A stretch of DNA of 64,000 nt from Paenibacillus_S vulneris (GTDB taxonomy: Bacteria > Bacillota > Bacilli > Paenibacillales > NBRC-103111): assembly GCF_039543185.1 (NCBI RefSeq), contig NZ_BAABJG010000055.1, forward strand, positions 1 through 64,000. Reading direction: 5' to 3'. The position numbers were made by a program, and so were the translations under genes. Below the pieces are notes generated by a model that saw nothing but the letters and a program-made list of their open reading frames with translations, did no database searches and had not been told where the DNA came from. Of the stretch, positions 25,601 to 33,344 are shown piece after piece; positions within the stretch are counted from its first letter, which is position 1; each line of letters opens with the position of its first letter.

Positions 25601-28306
25601 GCGCCAGGTAACTATACGGTCATTGCAACGAACACTGATTATCAGACCAATACCATCGGGGCCATCGTTTTTTCGAATCAGACGGCTTCCGCATTTCTCA
25701 GCCTGGCTCCCAATCCCGGATCGATCAGCGGTACACTTCAGCCTGGATTGTCAGGAGCATCGGTGCAGCTGTACGACACCAACAACGTATTCATCGCTAC
25801 AAGAATAACGGATCAGAACGGACGGTTTCTGTTCGATTCGCTTGCCCCCGGATTGTACACAGCCGTAGCTGCCGCAGCCGATTATGCTGCCAGCCGGACG
25901 GGGGCACATGTCAGCTCGAACGAAAACACGGATATTTTGATTCCCATGCTCCCAGATCCGGCAACACTTACCGGAATCATAACGGATCTATCCGGAAATC
26001 CGTTGAGTAAAGCTGTGGTCACTGTTATGGATCAGAACGATACGATCCTCGCGACGGGCCTGGCTGACGCGAATGGAGCCTATATGGCTGACAGCATTCC
26101 TCCAGGCACTCATACCGTTCAAGTAAAAGCTCCCGATTACAGCCAGGCAATCGATACCACCACGTTCGCTCCAGGTCAAACGATAACCGGGTTGAATTTT
26201 ATACTGACTCCGGATTCCGGTTCTGTCAGTGGTCAAGTAACAGACTCGGTGTCGGGAACTCCAATTCCCGGGGCTACCGCAGCGATAAGAGCCTTGGATC
26301 AACAAGGGGTGATTGTAAAATCGGTTACTACAGGCCAATTCGGAAACTTCGTGATTCCCGATCTTGCTCCAGGACCCTATACCGTTCTCGTAACGGCCGA
26401 TCAGTACGCATCCGATTTTGTTGGTGTAGTCATCATCAGCAACTCGTCAGCAAATGCAAGCATTTCTCTTTCGCCGCTGCCCGGCACGATACAAGGAGCT
26501 GTCCAAGGGCTAACCGGATTGCCTGTGACAGGGACTGAGACGCTTATTCGTCTATACGATGCCAATGGGCTGCTGCTGGATACCATCTTTGCTAATCCGG
26601 ATGGAACATTCGTCTTGTCTAATCTGCAAGCAGGCTCTTACAGCATTCAAGCCGGATCCCCTGGCTTCGCCAATAATACTGTAACAGTCAATGCGGTTAA
26701 CGGTATAACGACAAACGTGATCATCCAACTGACTTCAACGCCGGCAAGCGTGACGGGTACTATCATTAATGAAGCTTCCAATGAACCTGTGGAGGGGGCT
26801 GCTGTCACCGTGAGAGACAGTGCAGGCGATATTGTCAGTCAGACCGTCTCCGATAACAATGGCAGTTATCAGTTGGATAACGTGCCTTCCGGACAGCATA
26901 CCGTTACCGTAACAGCACCAGATAGTGGAACAGTAACCAGCGGAATTCATTTGGACGAAGGGCAATCGACTACGGCAGATTATTCTCTCCCTCCCTCGCC
27001 GGGAAGTATCGGCGGGTTTGTCATTAGCATGGCCAGTATGTTCGCGATCCCCGGGGCAGTTGTCGTCGTCAAAGATTCAGCCGATACCATCATTGCCTCC
27101 GTACCTGTATCCAATACGGGGCAATACCAGGTCAATAATTTGACACCTGGCAGCTATACGGCAATAGCCAACGCCGATGGATTCTCAAGCCAATTCGGAG
27201 GTGTGGATGTTGCGTCCGGCCAGCAATTGGTAATCAGCTTCGCCTTGAACCCGCTTCCCGGCTCTGTCAGCGGTATCGTTTCGAACTCATCCAATGGCAC
27301 TCCTGTTGAAGGAGCAGCTGTAGACATCCGATTAAGCAATACGTTCGGCCCGGTGCTTCAAACGGTATCGACTACACCTTCAGGCACTTATTCCAATGGG
27401 AATCTGGTGCCCGGTAACTACACGATTACCGTATCCAAAGATGGTTTCACCTCTCAGATAACCTCGTTCGATGTGGTATCGAATCAAAATACAACTATTG
27501 ATTTCAACTTGCAGCCAGTTGCTGCAACCATCGTCGGAACAGTTAGTGAATCATCTACAGATAAGCCTGCTGCTGGTGTAGTCATTGTCATATCCGATGA
27601 GAACTCAACGGTAGTAGATACAGTGCAAACAGGAACGACAGGGTCTGCTGTCGCAAGCGGCGTTCCCGGCGGGGATTTAGTTGTCGTCGCCTACAAACCG
27701 GACGTCCAATTACAGGAGACACTGATTTTCGCTTCGGGTGCCCCTGCCCTGCCTGTTCATTTCGACTTAGCTCCCCATCCGGGGGATGTCATCGGGCAAG
27801 TACTCAATGCATCAACGGGAGGAATTATTACCGGCGCTATCGTCCAGATTTTGACCGAGAATAAAGTACCCGTGACACAAGTCGCCACCAACGCCTTCGG
27901 AAGTTATCGTATAAGCGGCTTGAGCACGGGAGTTTATACCATTGCCGCTTCCGCTCCGGGCTTTGGTTCAGACGCAGCTCTGGTTCAAGTCAGTGCCGGA
28001 ATGGCGGTGCCGGTAACCCCGCTTTCCTTTGACCCTGAGCCCGGAAATCTTCGGGGAATGGTAACCGATCCGTCGTTCCGGCCTCTTGCTTCAGTGCTGG
28101 TACAAATATTCAATCTTCAGGAGGTGCTGGTCCGTAACGTCATAACGAACAGGCTTGGACAATATGCCGTCATCGGATTGAATCCGGGTGTGTATTTGGC
28201 AAGGTTCAGCCTAGAAGGATACGTTCCAGAGTTAAGGAGACCGGCCATTCGGAAGCTGGACACCACGATTTTGAATGTTGTGCTCCACCCGGAGAGTGAG
28301 GAATAA
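22601..28306 (+). CDS. Giant protein with 18 tandem carboxypeptidase-regulatory/CnaB-like domains
   Basis: A 1901-aa protein. TTG 22601 is the start: AAAGGAGG lies nine to ten bases upstream, while the longer frame from 22544 has no site. Residues 1-220 form a beta-rich N-terminal domain of unknown type, and residues about 225-350 resemble a DUF11 repeat (TGTIQVTNTGKSAANSVIVN). From about residue 355 to the C-terminus there are 18 consecutive domains of about 80-88 aa. Each carries the pattern G-x-V-T-D...P-I-x-G-A...D-x-x-G-x-Y...L-x-P-G-x-Y-T-V of carboxypeptidase regulatory-like or collagen-binding B domains. There is no signal peptide, transmembrane helix, LPXTG or S-layer domain, so localisation is open. 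A spore-surface role is possible by analogy with large repeat proteins of Bacillus but is inference. Convergent with the DUF11 protein. Confidence 0.92.
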   Translation: MLFPIDSQFTPILIGGAPLTDPAGDVNPSSTDIVGSAQYPAAYFAYDGTSVFFRLRLNGDPRSKNAFDNFAWGILFNTNGIAGTYQWVLAVNGLKSQLELIQNTTQQVNTWNDPAEGTDGKGTPNYAQPIVNYDIVRARATNDGSNFGGDTDYFLDFGIAASVLFRFLAINESSVIRMMFFSSANNNNFNKDTLLTQGFSFASAFTDPTTTEQSDMRAMLSVNKQLVSGPSSVLAGQVSSWTGTIQVTNTGKSAANSVIVNDSITLDVLSSLTQTVTQGFTNFDALNKILSWNVGNIPAGGRQTLSFTINGQFQSPGTGTRTLNTARSTGLDSQTGGTIPAASSSITISVQNTGGIAGIILDNSTGLPLPGAVIQLRNNTNQTIAQSSSDSGGAYGFTGIAPGGYTLTATLPNYTIVTVQTTVNSNSVTTLNLMLPPLPAAVQGKITDTGGVPIPGAMILLKSPFGAVLATQSSDANGLYAFAQLIPATYTIIAGADRYQAQTAGVVLSPNQTSNQNFALKANPATVAGTVTGNGIPIAGALVEVVNDKGQVIAFTNSGLAGTYSIGSLTPGTYRLRVSDPGFAAQLIGFTVGAGGSITINVDLAPNPGSLSGVITDAGTSQALSGTEIRLVNSGGITVAAVTANSDGSYSIPGIAPGSYTVTFAHNGYASSTLGTIITSDQTAILNASLQTLAGQLSGDVTDSSGSPIPSSVVRILMNQLIIATVNADNNGNYAVSNLAPGNYTVRAEAPNYQRSVLGALIEPFQTTTVNFQLDPNPSTIIGTVTDASGNPLAGTVLTVRIDTAAGPNVAKSISDINGQYTVLDLTPDDYFVTAAADGFQLSVQGIIVTPGSTQTLNFSLSPEPSTIQGTVFDETTGIPIPSATIEIRIMNSNGAVIATAFTDPSGNYLISSLAPGTYRAIASALNYQSDSATVVIGPNQIATLNLELLPDPGGIQGQITDSDTGAAIGGATVKVADSDALVTATAFTDHTGNYNVDGLAPGNYTVIATNTDYQTNTIGAIVFSNQTASAFLSLAPNPGSISGTLQPGLSGASVQLYDTNNVFIATRITDQNGRFLFDSLAPGLYTAVAAAADYAASRTGAHVSSNENTDILIPMLPDPATLTGIITDLSGNPLSKAVVTVMDQNDTILATGLADANGAYMADSIPPGTHTVQVKAPDYSQAIDTTTFAPGQTITGLNFILTPDSGSVSGQVTDSVSGTPIPGATAAIRALDQQGVIVKSVTTGQFGNFVIPDLAPGPYTVLVTADQYASDFVGVVIISNSSANASISLSPLPGTIQGAVQGLTGLPVTGTETLIRLYDANGLLLDTIFANPDGTFVLSNLQAGSYSIQAGSPGFANNTVTVNAVNGITTNVIIQLTSTPASVTGTIINEASNEPVEGAAVTVRDSAGDIVSQTVSDNNGSYQLDNVPSGQHTVTVTAPDSGTVTSGIHLDEGQSTTADYSLPPSPGSIGGFVISMASMFAIPGAVVVVKDSADTIIASVPVSNTGQYQVNNLTPGSYTAIANADGFSSQFGGVDVASGQQLVISFALNPLPGSVSGIVSNSSNGTPVEGAAVDIRLSNTFGPVLQTVSTTPSGTYSNGNLVPGNYTITVSKDGFTSQITSFDVVSNQNTTIDFNLQPVAATIVGTVSESSTDKPAAGVVIVISDENSTVVDTVQTGTTGSAVASGVPGGDLVVVAYKPDVQLQETLIFASGAPALPVHFDLAPHPGDVIGQVLNASTGGIITGAIVQILTENKVPVTQVATNAFGSYRISGLSTGVYTIAASAPGFGSDAALVQVSAGMAVPVTPLSFDPEPGNLRGMVTDPSFRPLASVLVQIFNLQEVLVRNVITNRLGQYAVIGLNPGVYLARFSLEGYVPELRRPAIRKLDTTILNVVLHPESEE

Positions 28307-28331
28307 ACAATAAAAGGTTGTAAGGCAAATA

Positions 28332-28383
28332 AAAGCCCCTTTCGACGGACACGCAGCTAAAAGCGGACGCCGAGAGGGGTTTG
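28332..28383. terminator. Bidirectional terminator between the two giant genes
   Basis: AAGCCCCTTTCG pairs with CGAGAGGGGTTT, with a smaller inner stem (GCGTCC/GGACGC-like). A-rich and T-rich flanks suit both directions. The 80 bp that follow hold nothing else I can support. Confidence 0.7.
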
Positions 28384-28466
28384 TTTGGTTATTTTATAGC
28401 GGCAAAGCTGTCGTTCTTGCGGCAGCCTGTTGCTCTTACCGTCACTGAACATGACGGAATGCCTAT

Positions 28467-31271
28467 TTATTCCTCTTCCTCAGTTACCGTATAAATTACA
28501 ATATTGGAATCCACCCGTTCCGTTTCCCCAGTGTCTTCCCGCTCAAACGTTACATGCGCTTGATTCTCCACAGACTCATTGCTTGGAACAAGCACTTGCA
28601 GGGCTTGGAAGGTAATCCTTACCGTTTCTCCGGGAGCCAAGGACCCCAAGTGAATTCCTTCCTCCGGATGAGCGCCGGTAATGGGCTTATTATTAACTAT
28701 CACGCTGCCACCCGTAAATTGGGTACCGTTCGGCAGGTTATCGAATAAAGTTACATGGTTCAATACAGTGGGGCCCAAGTTAGCAACCGTGAGTGTCCCG
28801 GTTCTATTAGTCACGACAAAGGAGAATGTCAGTCTGCTTCCCGGATGACTTTCGATAGGTAATACGGATTTGGCCACACTCAGAGGCGGTTGGCCGATGA
28901 CTTTAACAGAAGCCATATCGCTTACCGGGTCGGTTTCCGCAGAGACGGCTATAGCGGTATTCGTTATGACGGTTCCCACCTCTGTATCAGCCGGAACGGC
29001 GAACTTGGCTCTCACAGTTACAGATTGATTGGGAAGCAATGTGCCAATCATGCGATGGATCCCTAACCGATCATCAATGACTCGAACCGATGTAAGAACG
29101 GAATCGCCGGTATTGGTTACCGTAATCCGGTAATCAATCGTTTGTCCCCCCATGACGACGGATCTATCTGCTGTTTTGACAATTTCAAGCTGATGATTGG
29201 GGCGCGGCGGCTCGGGAAGTACAGTAACTCGAGCATCATCGGTAACTGGCCCCGTTTGATCCGTTTGGGCTGTAGAAACATTCGTAATGATTGTGCCGCC
29301 CGGTGTTCCTTCAGGGATGGTAAATCTTCGGGTAATGACCGTACTGGACCCTACAGGCAGACTGGCAAGGACTTCATTCAAATTAAGCATAGCATCCGTA
29401 ATTCGAATATTTGTCAGATCCACTTCTCCGGTATTCGTAACCTCAATACGGTACTCGACGGTTTGCCCCGGCCTCGCTTCTGTTGGTGTAACGCTTTTTT
29501 GTAAAGTGAACGCCGGTACAGGAACTGGAGGTTCCGGAAGTACATTCACGACAGCCTCATCACTGACCGGGCCGGCCTGATCCGCTTGTGCCGTAGAAGT
29601 ATTGAGCAGTACCGAGCCTGCTGGCGTACCTGGCGGTATGGTGAACGATTGCGTAATAACAATACTCGTATCAATCGGCAGGCTGGGAAGTATCTGGTCA
29701 AGTCCCAGCATGGTATCTGTTAGACGAATATTGGTCAACTCCATTTCCCCGGTATTAACGACCTCGAGCCGGTATTCAACCGTCTCCCCAGGGAGAGCTT
29801 CCGTCGGCGTGACGCTTTTCTGCAAAGCAATATCTGGTGTCAGAACAGGCGTTACCACTTCATTCGAAGTGATATCTCCTGTAAGTATCGGCCCGCCGGT
29901 GACACTCTGATATTCGAAAGTCACCAGCGCTTCATTCACGATATCCCCTTCCGGCGGCAGTGATACGACCCTAACCTGGTAGGTCACTACAACAGCCGCA
30001 CCGGGAGGGACTGAGCCAAGCGGGATTCCGACCCTTGGGTCTGCGTCCGTAATGGGGGTCGAATTAATAGTCACACTTCCGGGAACAAATTCCGTATCGT
30101 TAGGAAGGCTGTCAAACATCAAAGTGGTATCTGCCGGTACGGTGCCGGAATTTTCAACAACAACCTTATAAGTCAGGATTTCCCCCAGACTGGCGCTTGC
30201 CGCATCTACACTTTTTTCCACCGTAATCCTTGGCGAATTGATATCAATATAGATTCCTACCGCTATGACGCTGTATCCGTCTCCTCCTGTCCTTAACTGA
30301 AATACGGCTGAAGTCTGATTGTTGGTCAACGTTGCGGAAACATCTACATTGGTGATATCCCAAGACTGTCTGCCCCCCACAATTTGCGTTCCCGGCTGCC
30401 CGTTGATCTGGTTTCGATCGCCGAAGGTACCTGTCGTATCCAGGTTGCCGCTGTCGTCATTGATCTGTGAAGCAAAGAAATTGTTGGGAAAATTATTTGG
30501 CCCTTCCAGCACAGTTAGCGCAGCCTCCGTCGGTCCGAATAAAACCTGATCCCCTGTCTTGTTGGCATCGCCATCTTGGGCACATAGCGCCATTCTTCCG
30601 GATATGGCTCCTGACGTAGGTGTTGCGAACCCTGTAAGGGTCGTAGTCAATTCGGGAATGCCCGCAGCGATCTCGACAATCCCTACATTCAGACTGAGGT
30701 TGCGAAAAGGAAGGCCTGGATTCTCGTAAACGACACATAGCGTCCATCCGCAGTTATTTGCCGTACTATTGCCGAGATCAATATTTCCAACAACACCACC
30801 GACTGTATAGACTCCGGCCCCTCCTGCCTGAATGATAGCTGTGACATTCGCCGATCTGAAATAATTGTCCGTCGCATTGCGATGCGAGGTCTGAGCGGTG
30901 ACGGGGTCCGGAGAGATGCTGAATGTTCTGCCTTGTGGAGTCGTTAAGGAAACGTCCTTATCTATGAAGGCAAAATAATTATTAGTTCCGCCGGTAACCG
31001 CATAGGTTCCTGCCCATACCAGCTCCGCATATTTGACCCTGCTGCCGGCGGGAAGCTCCAATATAGCGCTGGCGCTGTTAAGATTGAAATCCGAAGTCGT
31101 TCCCGGAGGATAACTTCCGAATTGCATGGATGTATCGATGGCAACAAATGCCCCGATAAAATCCCGTGTACCCGGCACGCCGGTTTCATTGGAGCGGCTG
31201 AGCCCGAGCGTATTCCCAGTGAATGTAATCGCTCCAGTATCATTGTCACTGTAGCGAAGTATAAACGGCAC
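28467..31271 (-). CDS. Large DUF11-repeat protein
   Basis: A 934-aa protein starting at GTG 31271 behind GAGGAGG. Residues 1-345 form a beta-rich head (YSDNDTGAITFTGNTLGLSR, AELVWAGTYAVTGG) of the type that precedes DUF11 repeats in Bacillus cereus-group proteins. Five DUF11-like domains follow at about 345-490, 490-595, 595-700, 700-805 and 805-934. Domains 2 and 3 are close copies (KSVTPTEA-x-PG-x-TVEYR, NTGE-xx-LTNIR-x-TD), indicating recent duplication. Domains 1 and 5 share the form GSV-x-(I/V)-N-xx-PIT. The C-terminus is acidic (EEEE). No signal peptide, membrane helix or sorting signal is seen, the same unusual situation as in the convergent 1901-aa protein. Confidence 0.92.
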   Translation of the reverse strand: MPFILRYSDNDTGAITFTGNTLGLSRSNETGVPGTRDFIGAFVAIDTSMQFGSYPPGTTSDFNLNSASAILELPAGSRVKYAELVWAGTYAVTGGTNNYFAFIDKDVSLTTPQGRTFSISPDPVTAQTSHRNATDNYFRSANVTAIIQAGGAGVYTVGGVVGNIDLGNSTANNCGWTLCVVYENPGLPFRNLSLNVGIVEIAAGIPELTTTLTGFATPTSGAISGRMALCAQDGDANKTGDQVLFGPTEAALTVLEGPNNFPNNFFASQINDDSGNLDTTGTFGDRNQINGQPGTQIVGGRQSWDITNVDVSATLTNNQTSAVFQLRTGGDGYSVIAVGIYIDINSPRITVEKSVDAASASLGEILTYKVVVENSGTVPADTTLMFDSLPNDTEFVPGSVTINSTPITDADPRVGIPLGSVPPGAAVVVTYQVRVVSLPPEGDIVNEALVTFEYQSVTGGPILTGDITSNEVVTPVLTPDIALQKSVTPTEALPGETVEYRLEVVNTGEMELTNIRLTDTMLGLDQILPSLPIDTSIVITQSFTIPPGTPAGSVLLNTSTAQADQAGPVSDEAVVNVLPEPPVPVPAFTLQKSVTPTEARPGQTVEYRIEVTNTGEVDLTNIRITDAMLNLNEVLASLPVGSSTVITRRFTIPEGTPGGTIITNVSTAQTDQTGPVTDDARVTVLPEPPRPNHQLEIVKTADRSVVMGGQTIDYRITVTNTGDSVLTSVRVIDDRLGIHRMIGTLLPNQSVTVRAKFAVPADTEVGTVITNTAIAVSAETDPVSDMASVKVIGQPPLSVAKSVLPIESHPGSRLTFSFVVTNRTGTLTVANLGPTVLNHVTLFDNLPNGTQFTGGSVIVNNKPITGAHPEEGIHLGSLAPGETVRITFQALQVLVPSNESVENQAHVTFEREDTGETERVDSNIVIYTVTEEEE

Positions 31272-31431
31272 GTTAGTTTCCTCCTCAATGAACCGATTTT
31301 CCCCGTCTTTATAGAAATCCCTATTTCGGTTATATAGACCCTACTTCCAAATATATGAGAGGAATCTCCTTTATGTGTTGGGAAAACCCGATTTATGTCC
31401 ATTGCCGGCTAACGCGGTCCCTTGCCTCTTT

Positions 31432-32469
31432 TCACAACTGCTCGGATACATATTGTGCATCCTGGGCTACGCCTCCAATCAGAGCCGATCCTCTCCGGTA
31501 CTGCCACGGTAACCCGAGAAAGAATAAACCGGGAACCTCGCTTACCCCGCGTTTATGTACAGGGAATCCGCCAGTGCTTACAACACCCCGAATCTCTATC
31601 CAGCTATAATCAGGCCTGAAGCCGGTGGCCCATATAATATTATTCACTGATAATTTCGAGTCGTCTTCGAACAAAACTTCATCCTGAGAAAAGGAAGCTG
31701 CCCGCGGCTTCAAGGTTACTTTACCGACAGCGATTCGGGATCTTAATTCCTTCCCAATCACCGGTTCATTTTGTCTAAGTATTCTTCCCAAGAGTGAATC
31801 CGTTGTGGCCTTGCTTAACCCAAGCTTATCGAACCACCAAAATATGCTTTTATTCCATAGACGAACAGGCAAAAACTTCAATGGTTTCGAGACCGATAGC
31901 GTAACCTCCCTGGAAAGACTGCACTCATAGGCTATCTGCGCTCCCGAATTTCCGCCTCCAACAATAAGGACAGCCCCTTCTTTCAGTTGATTCTGATTTC
32001 TGTATTCCGAAGAGTGTAATTGCACCACGCTGCTGCTTATATTCTCTGCTCCTTCAGGAAGAAACGGTTTTTGAAACGGCCCCGTCGCTATAATAACCTT
32101 GTTAGCAAGATAAGCACCCTTCGTGGTGATTAATTCGAAAGCATCTCCCTTTTTTCTCAAATGAGTTACCTTTGTCTGTAATTGAAGGGGGATTGAAAAT
32201 TTATGGGCATAACGCTCCAAATAATCCGCGACCTCATCCTTTGTCGGAAATCCATCGGGATCCCCTTCCATCCGATAACCGGGCAAGGAGCTATGGGACC
32301 TTGGGGTAAATAAGACAAGGGAATCATACCGCGATCTCCATACTTCACCGATTCTATCCTTGGAATCAATCAGTAAGTAAGATAACCGCTTTTGGGACAA
32401 GTAGTAACCCATGGCCAATCCGGCTTGTCCTGCTCCAATAACAATGACGTCAAACTGTTTTTGATTCAT
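31432..32469 (-). CDS. FAD/NAD(P)-dependent monooxygenase-like flavoprotein (CzcO type)
   Basis: A 345-aa flavoprotein with the N-terminal FAD motif GAGQAGLAMGYYL (about residues 12-24), a second dinucleotide motif VGGGNSGAQIAYE near 165-177 for NAD(P)H, and IWATGFRPDYSWI near 285. This is the arrangement of the CzcO/YumC-like putative flavin monooxygenases. It lacks the extra domains of Baeyer-Villiger enzymes. The ATG at 32469 follows GGATGTGA; a GTG nine bases earlier is also open. Substrate unknown. It stands alone between the DUF11 gene and ymaF. Confidence 0.88.
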   Translation of the reverse strand: MNQKQFDVIVIGAGQAGLAMGYYLSQKRLSYLLIDSKDRIGEVWRSRYDSLVLFTPRSHSSLPGYRMEGDPDGFPTKDEVADYLERYAHKFSIPLQLQTKVTHLRKKGDAFELITTKGAYLANKVIIATGPFQKPFLPEGAENISSSVVQLHSSEYRNQNQLKEGAVLIVGGGNSGAQIAYECSLSREVTLSVSKPLKFLPVRLWNKSIFWWFDKLGLSKATTDSLLGRILRQNEPVIGKELRSRIAVGKVTLKPRAASFSQDEVLFEDDSKLSVNNIIWATGFRPDYSWIEIRGVVSTGGFPVHKRGVSEVPGLFFLGLPWQYRRGSALIGGVAQDAQYVSEQL

Positions 32470-32619
32470 GCTGTTCACATCCGTATTTGTTTATATGATC
32501 ACTTATTCATATATAGTGTAAGATATGTGTTCTATTTTTTCAAGCTATTTCTATTTGTTCCAGTGAAACAAAAATATCCCCACAAATGTGGGGGGCTATC
32601 TAAGGCTCATGCAAGGAGG

Positions 32620-33003
32620 TCATACCTCTCTTCCCGTGTTGCCGCTATACCTATGCGAGTGCGGCGTGCTTCCGCTAACGGTCGTGTAGCCTCTGAATTC
32701 GTGGTAATGCCCACCGCCGCCAGGTATAGGTATGGCAGGTCCGGTTGTTCCCCTGATAATGTGAGTGTGACCCGCATCAAAGGAGGTTTCCGCGTAATAA
32801 TTGTGGACATGCGGGACACCGCTTGGGGCGGCTTCCGTCATACCTGCATAATGATGGTTATGGCCTACGTCAAACGAGGTGACACCAGAAAATGGATGCA
32901 CATGTACTGGACGATTATCCCACGAGGTGATAAATAATTTATGTGAATGCTCATTTCCCTCATCATTCGAATGAACGACAAAGCCCGTTATAGGAATATC
33001 CAT
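32620..33003 (-). CDS. ymaF: YmaF-family histidine-rich protein
   Basis: A 127-aa protein packed with spaced histidines in a repeating pattern (HSHKLFITSWDNRPVHVHPF, FDVGHNHHY, VPHVHNYY, FDAGHTH, GGHYHEF, TPHSHRYSG), the YmaF family signature. The ordered H-x-H pairs suggest metal binding in a beta-repeat fold. There is no signal peptide. The minus-strand region upstream contains CATACAGTA, which resembles the -10 of sporulation sigma factors, but no convincing -35 is seen. The function of the family is not established. Confidence 0.9.
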   Translation of the reverse strand: MDIPITGFVVHSNDEGNEHSHKLFITSWDNRPVHVHPFSGVTSFDVGHNHHYAGMTEAAPSGVPHVHNYYAETSFDAGHTHIIRGTTGPAIPIPGGGGHYHEFRGYTTVSGSTPHSHRYSGNTGREV

Positions 33004-33229
33004 GCTTTTCTTCCCTTCATTTTTTGTCTGTATACTGTATGAAAGCCTAAGAAGAAAGGCATGGGCGGGAGCCCAGTCGTTGTACTTTTATCATGCCATA
33101 TCGGGATTCCCGTAACATCTCCCCTAACCTACGTAACAGGTATTGGTGCGGCCCATCAAGCGTTTATGGAAAGGAGGCATGAGATACGCGGCGCGATTTT
33201 CGAAGACAGGTATGTATGTGTCCAATAAA

Positions 33230-33297
33230 AAATGCACTCCTGGCATTCATCGGTGACGCCGGCTGGCTTCTCCACGATTGAATTCAAGAGTGCATTT
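33230..33297 (-). terminator. Terminator of the symporter gene
   Basis: AAATGCACTC (33230-33239) pairs with GAGTGCATTT (33288-33297) enclosing a structured loop; on the minus strand TTTTATTGG follows. Between 33004 and 33229 only weak short frames are seen. Confidence 0.7.
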
Positions 33298-33344
33298 ATG
33301 ATGGAACTCGAGATGTAATTCCAAGGTTTGCTACCAGGAGTCTG

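Noticed and set aside
22601..28306. Possibility that the repeats indicate a CRISPR array, phage tail fibre or assembly artefact
   Set aside because: Repeats are protein-level domains of 80-88 aa with diverged DNA, in one uninterrupted frame with no phage genes nearby.
32392..32937. 181-aa plus-strand frame
   Set aside because: Antisense to ymaF and the flavin monooxygenase; Arg-rich composition is the shadow of the His-rich ymaF frame.
33084..33227. Small plus-strand frames (55 aa and 25 aa) between ymaF and the symporter
   Set aside because: Ribosome sites are weak or too close to the start, composition is not protein-like, and they run into the symporter terminator.
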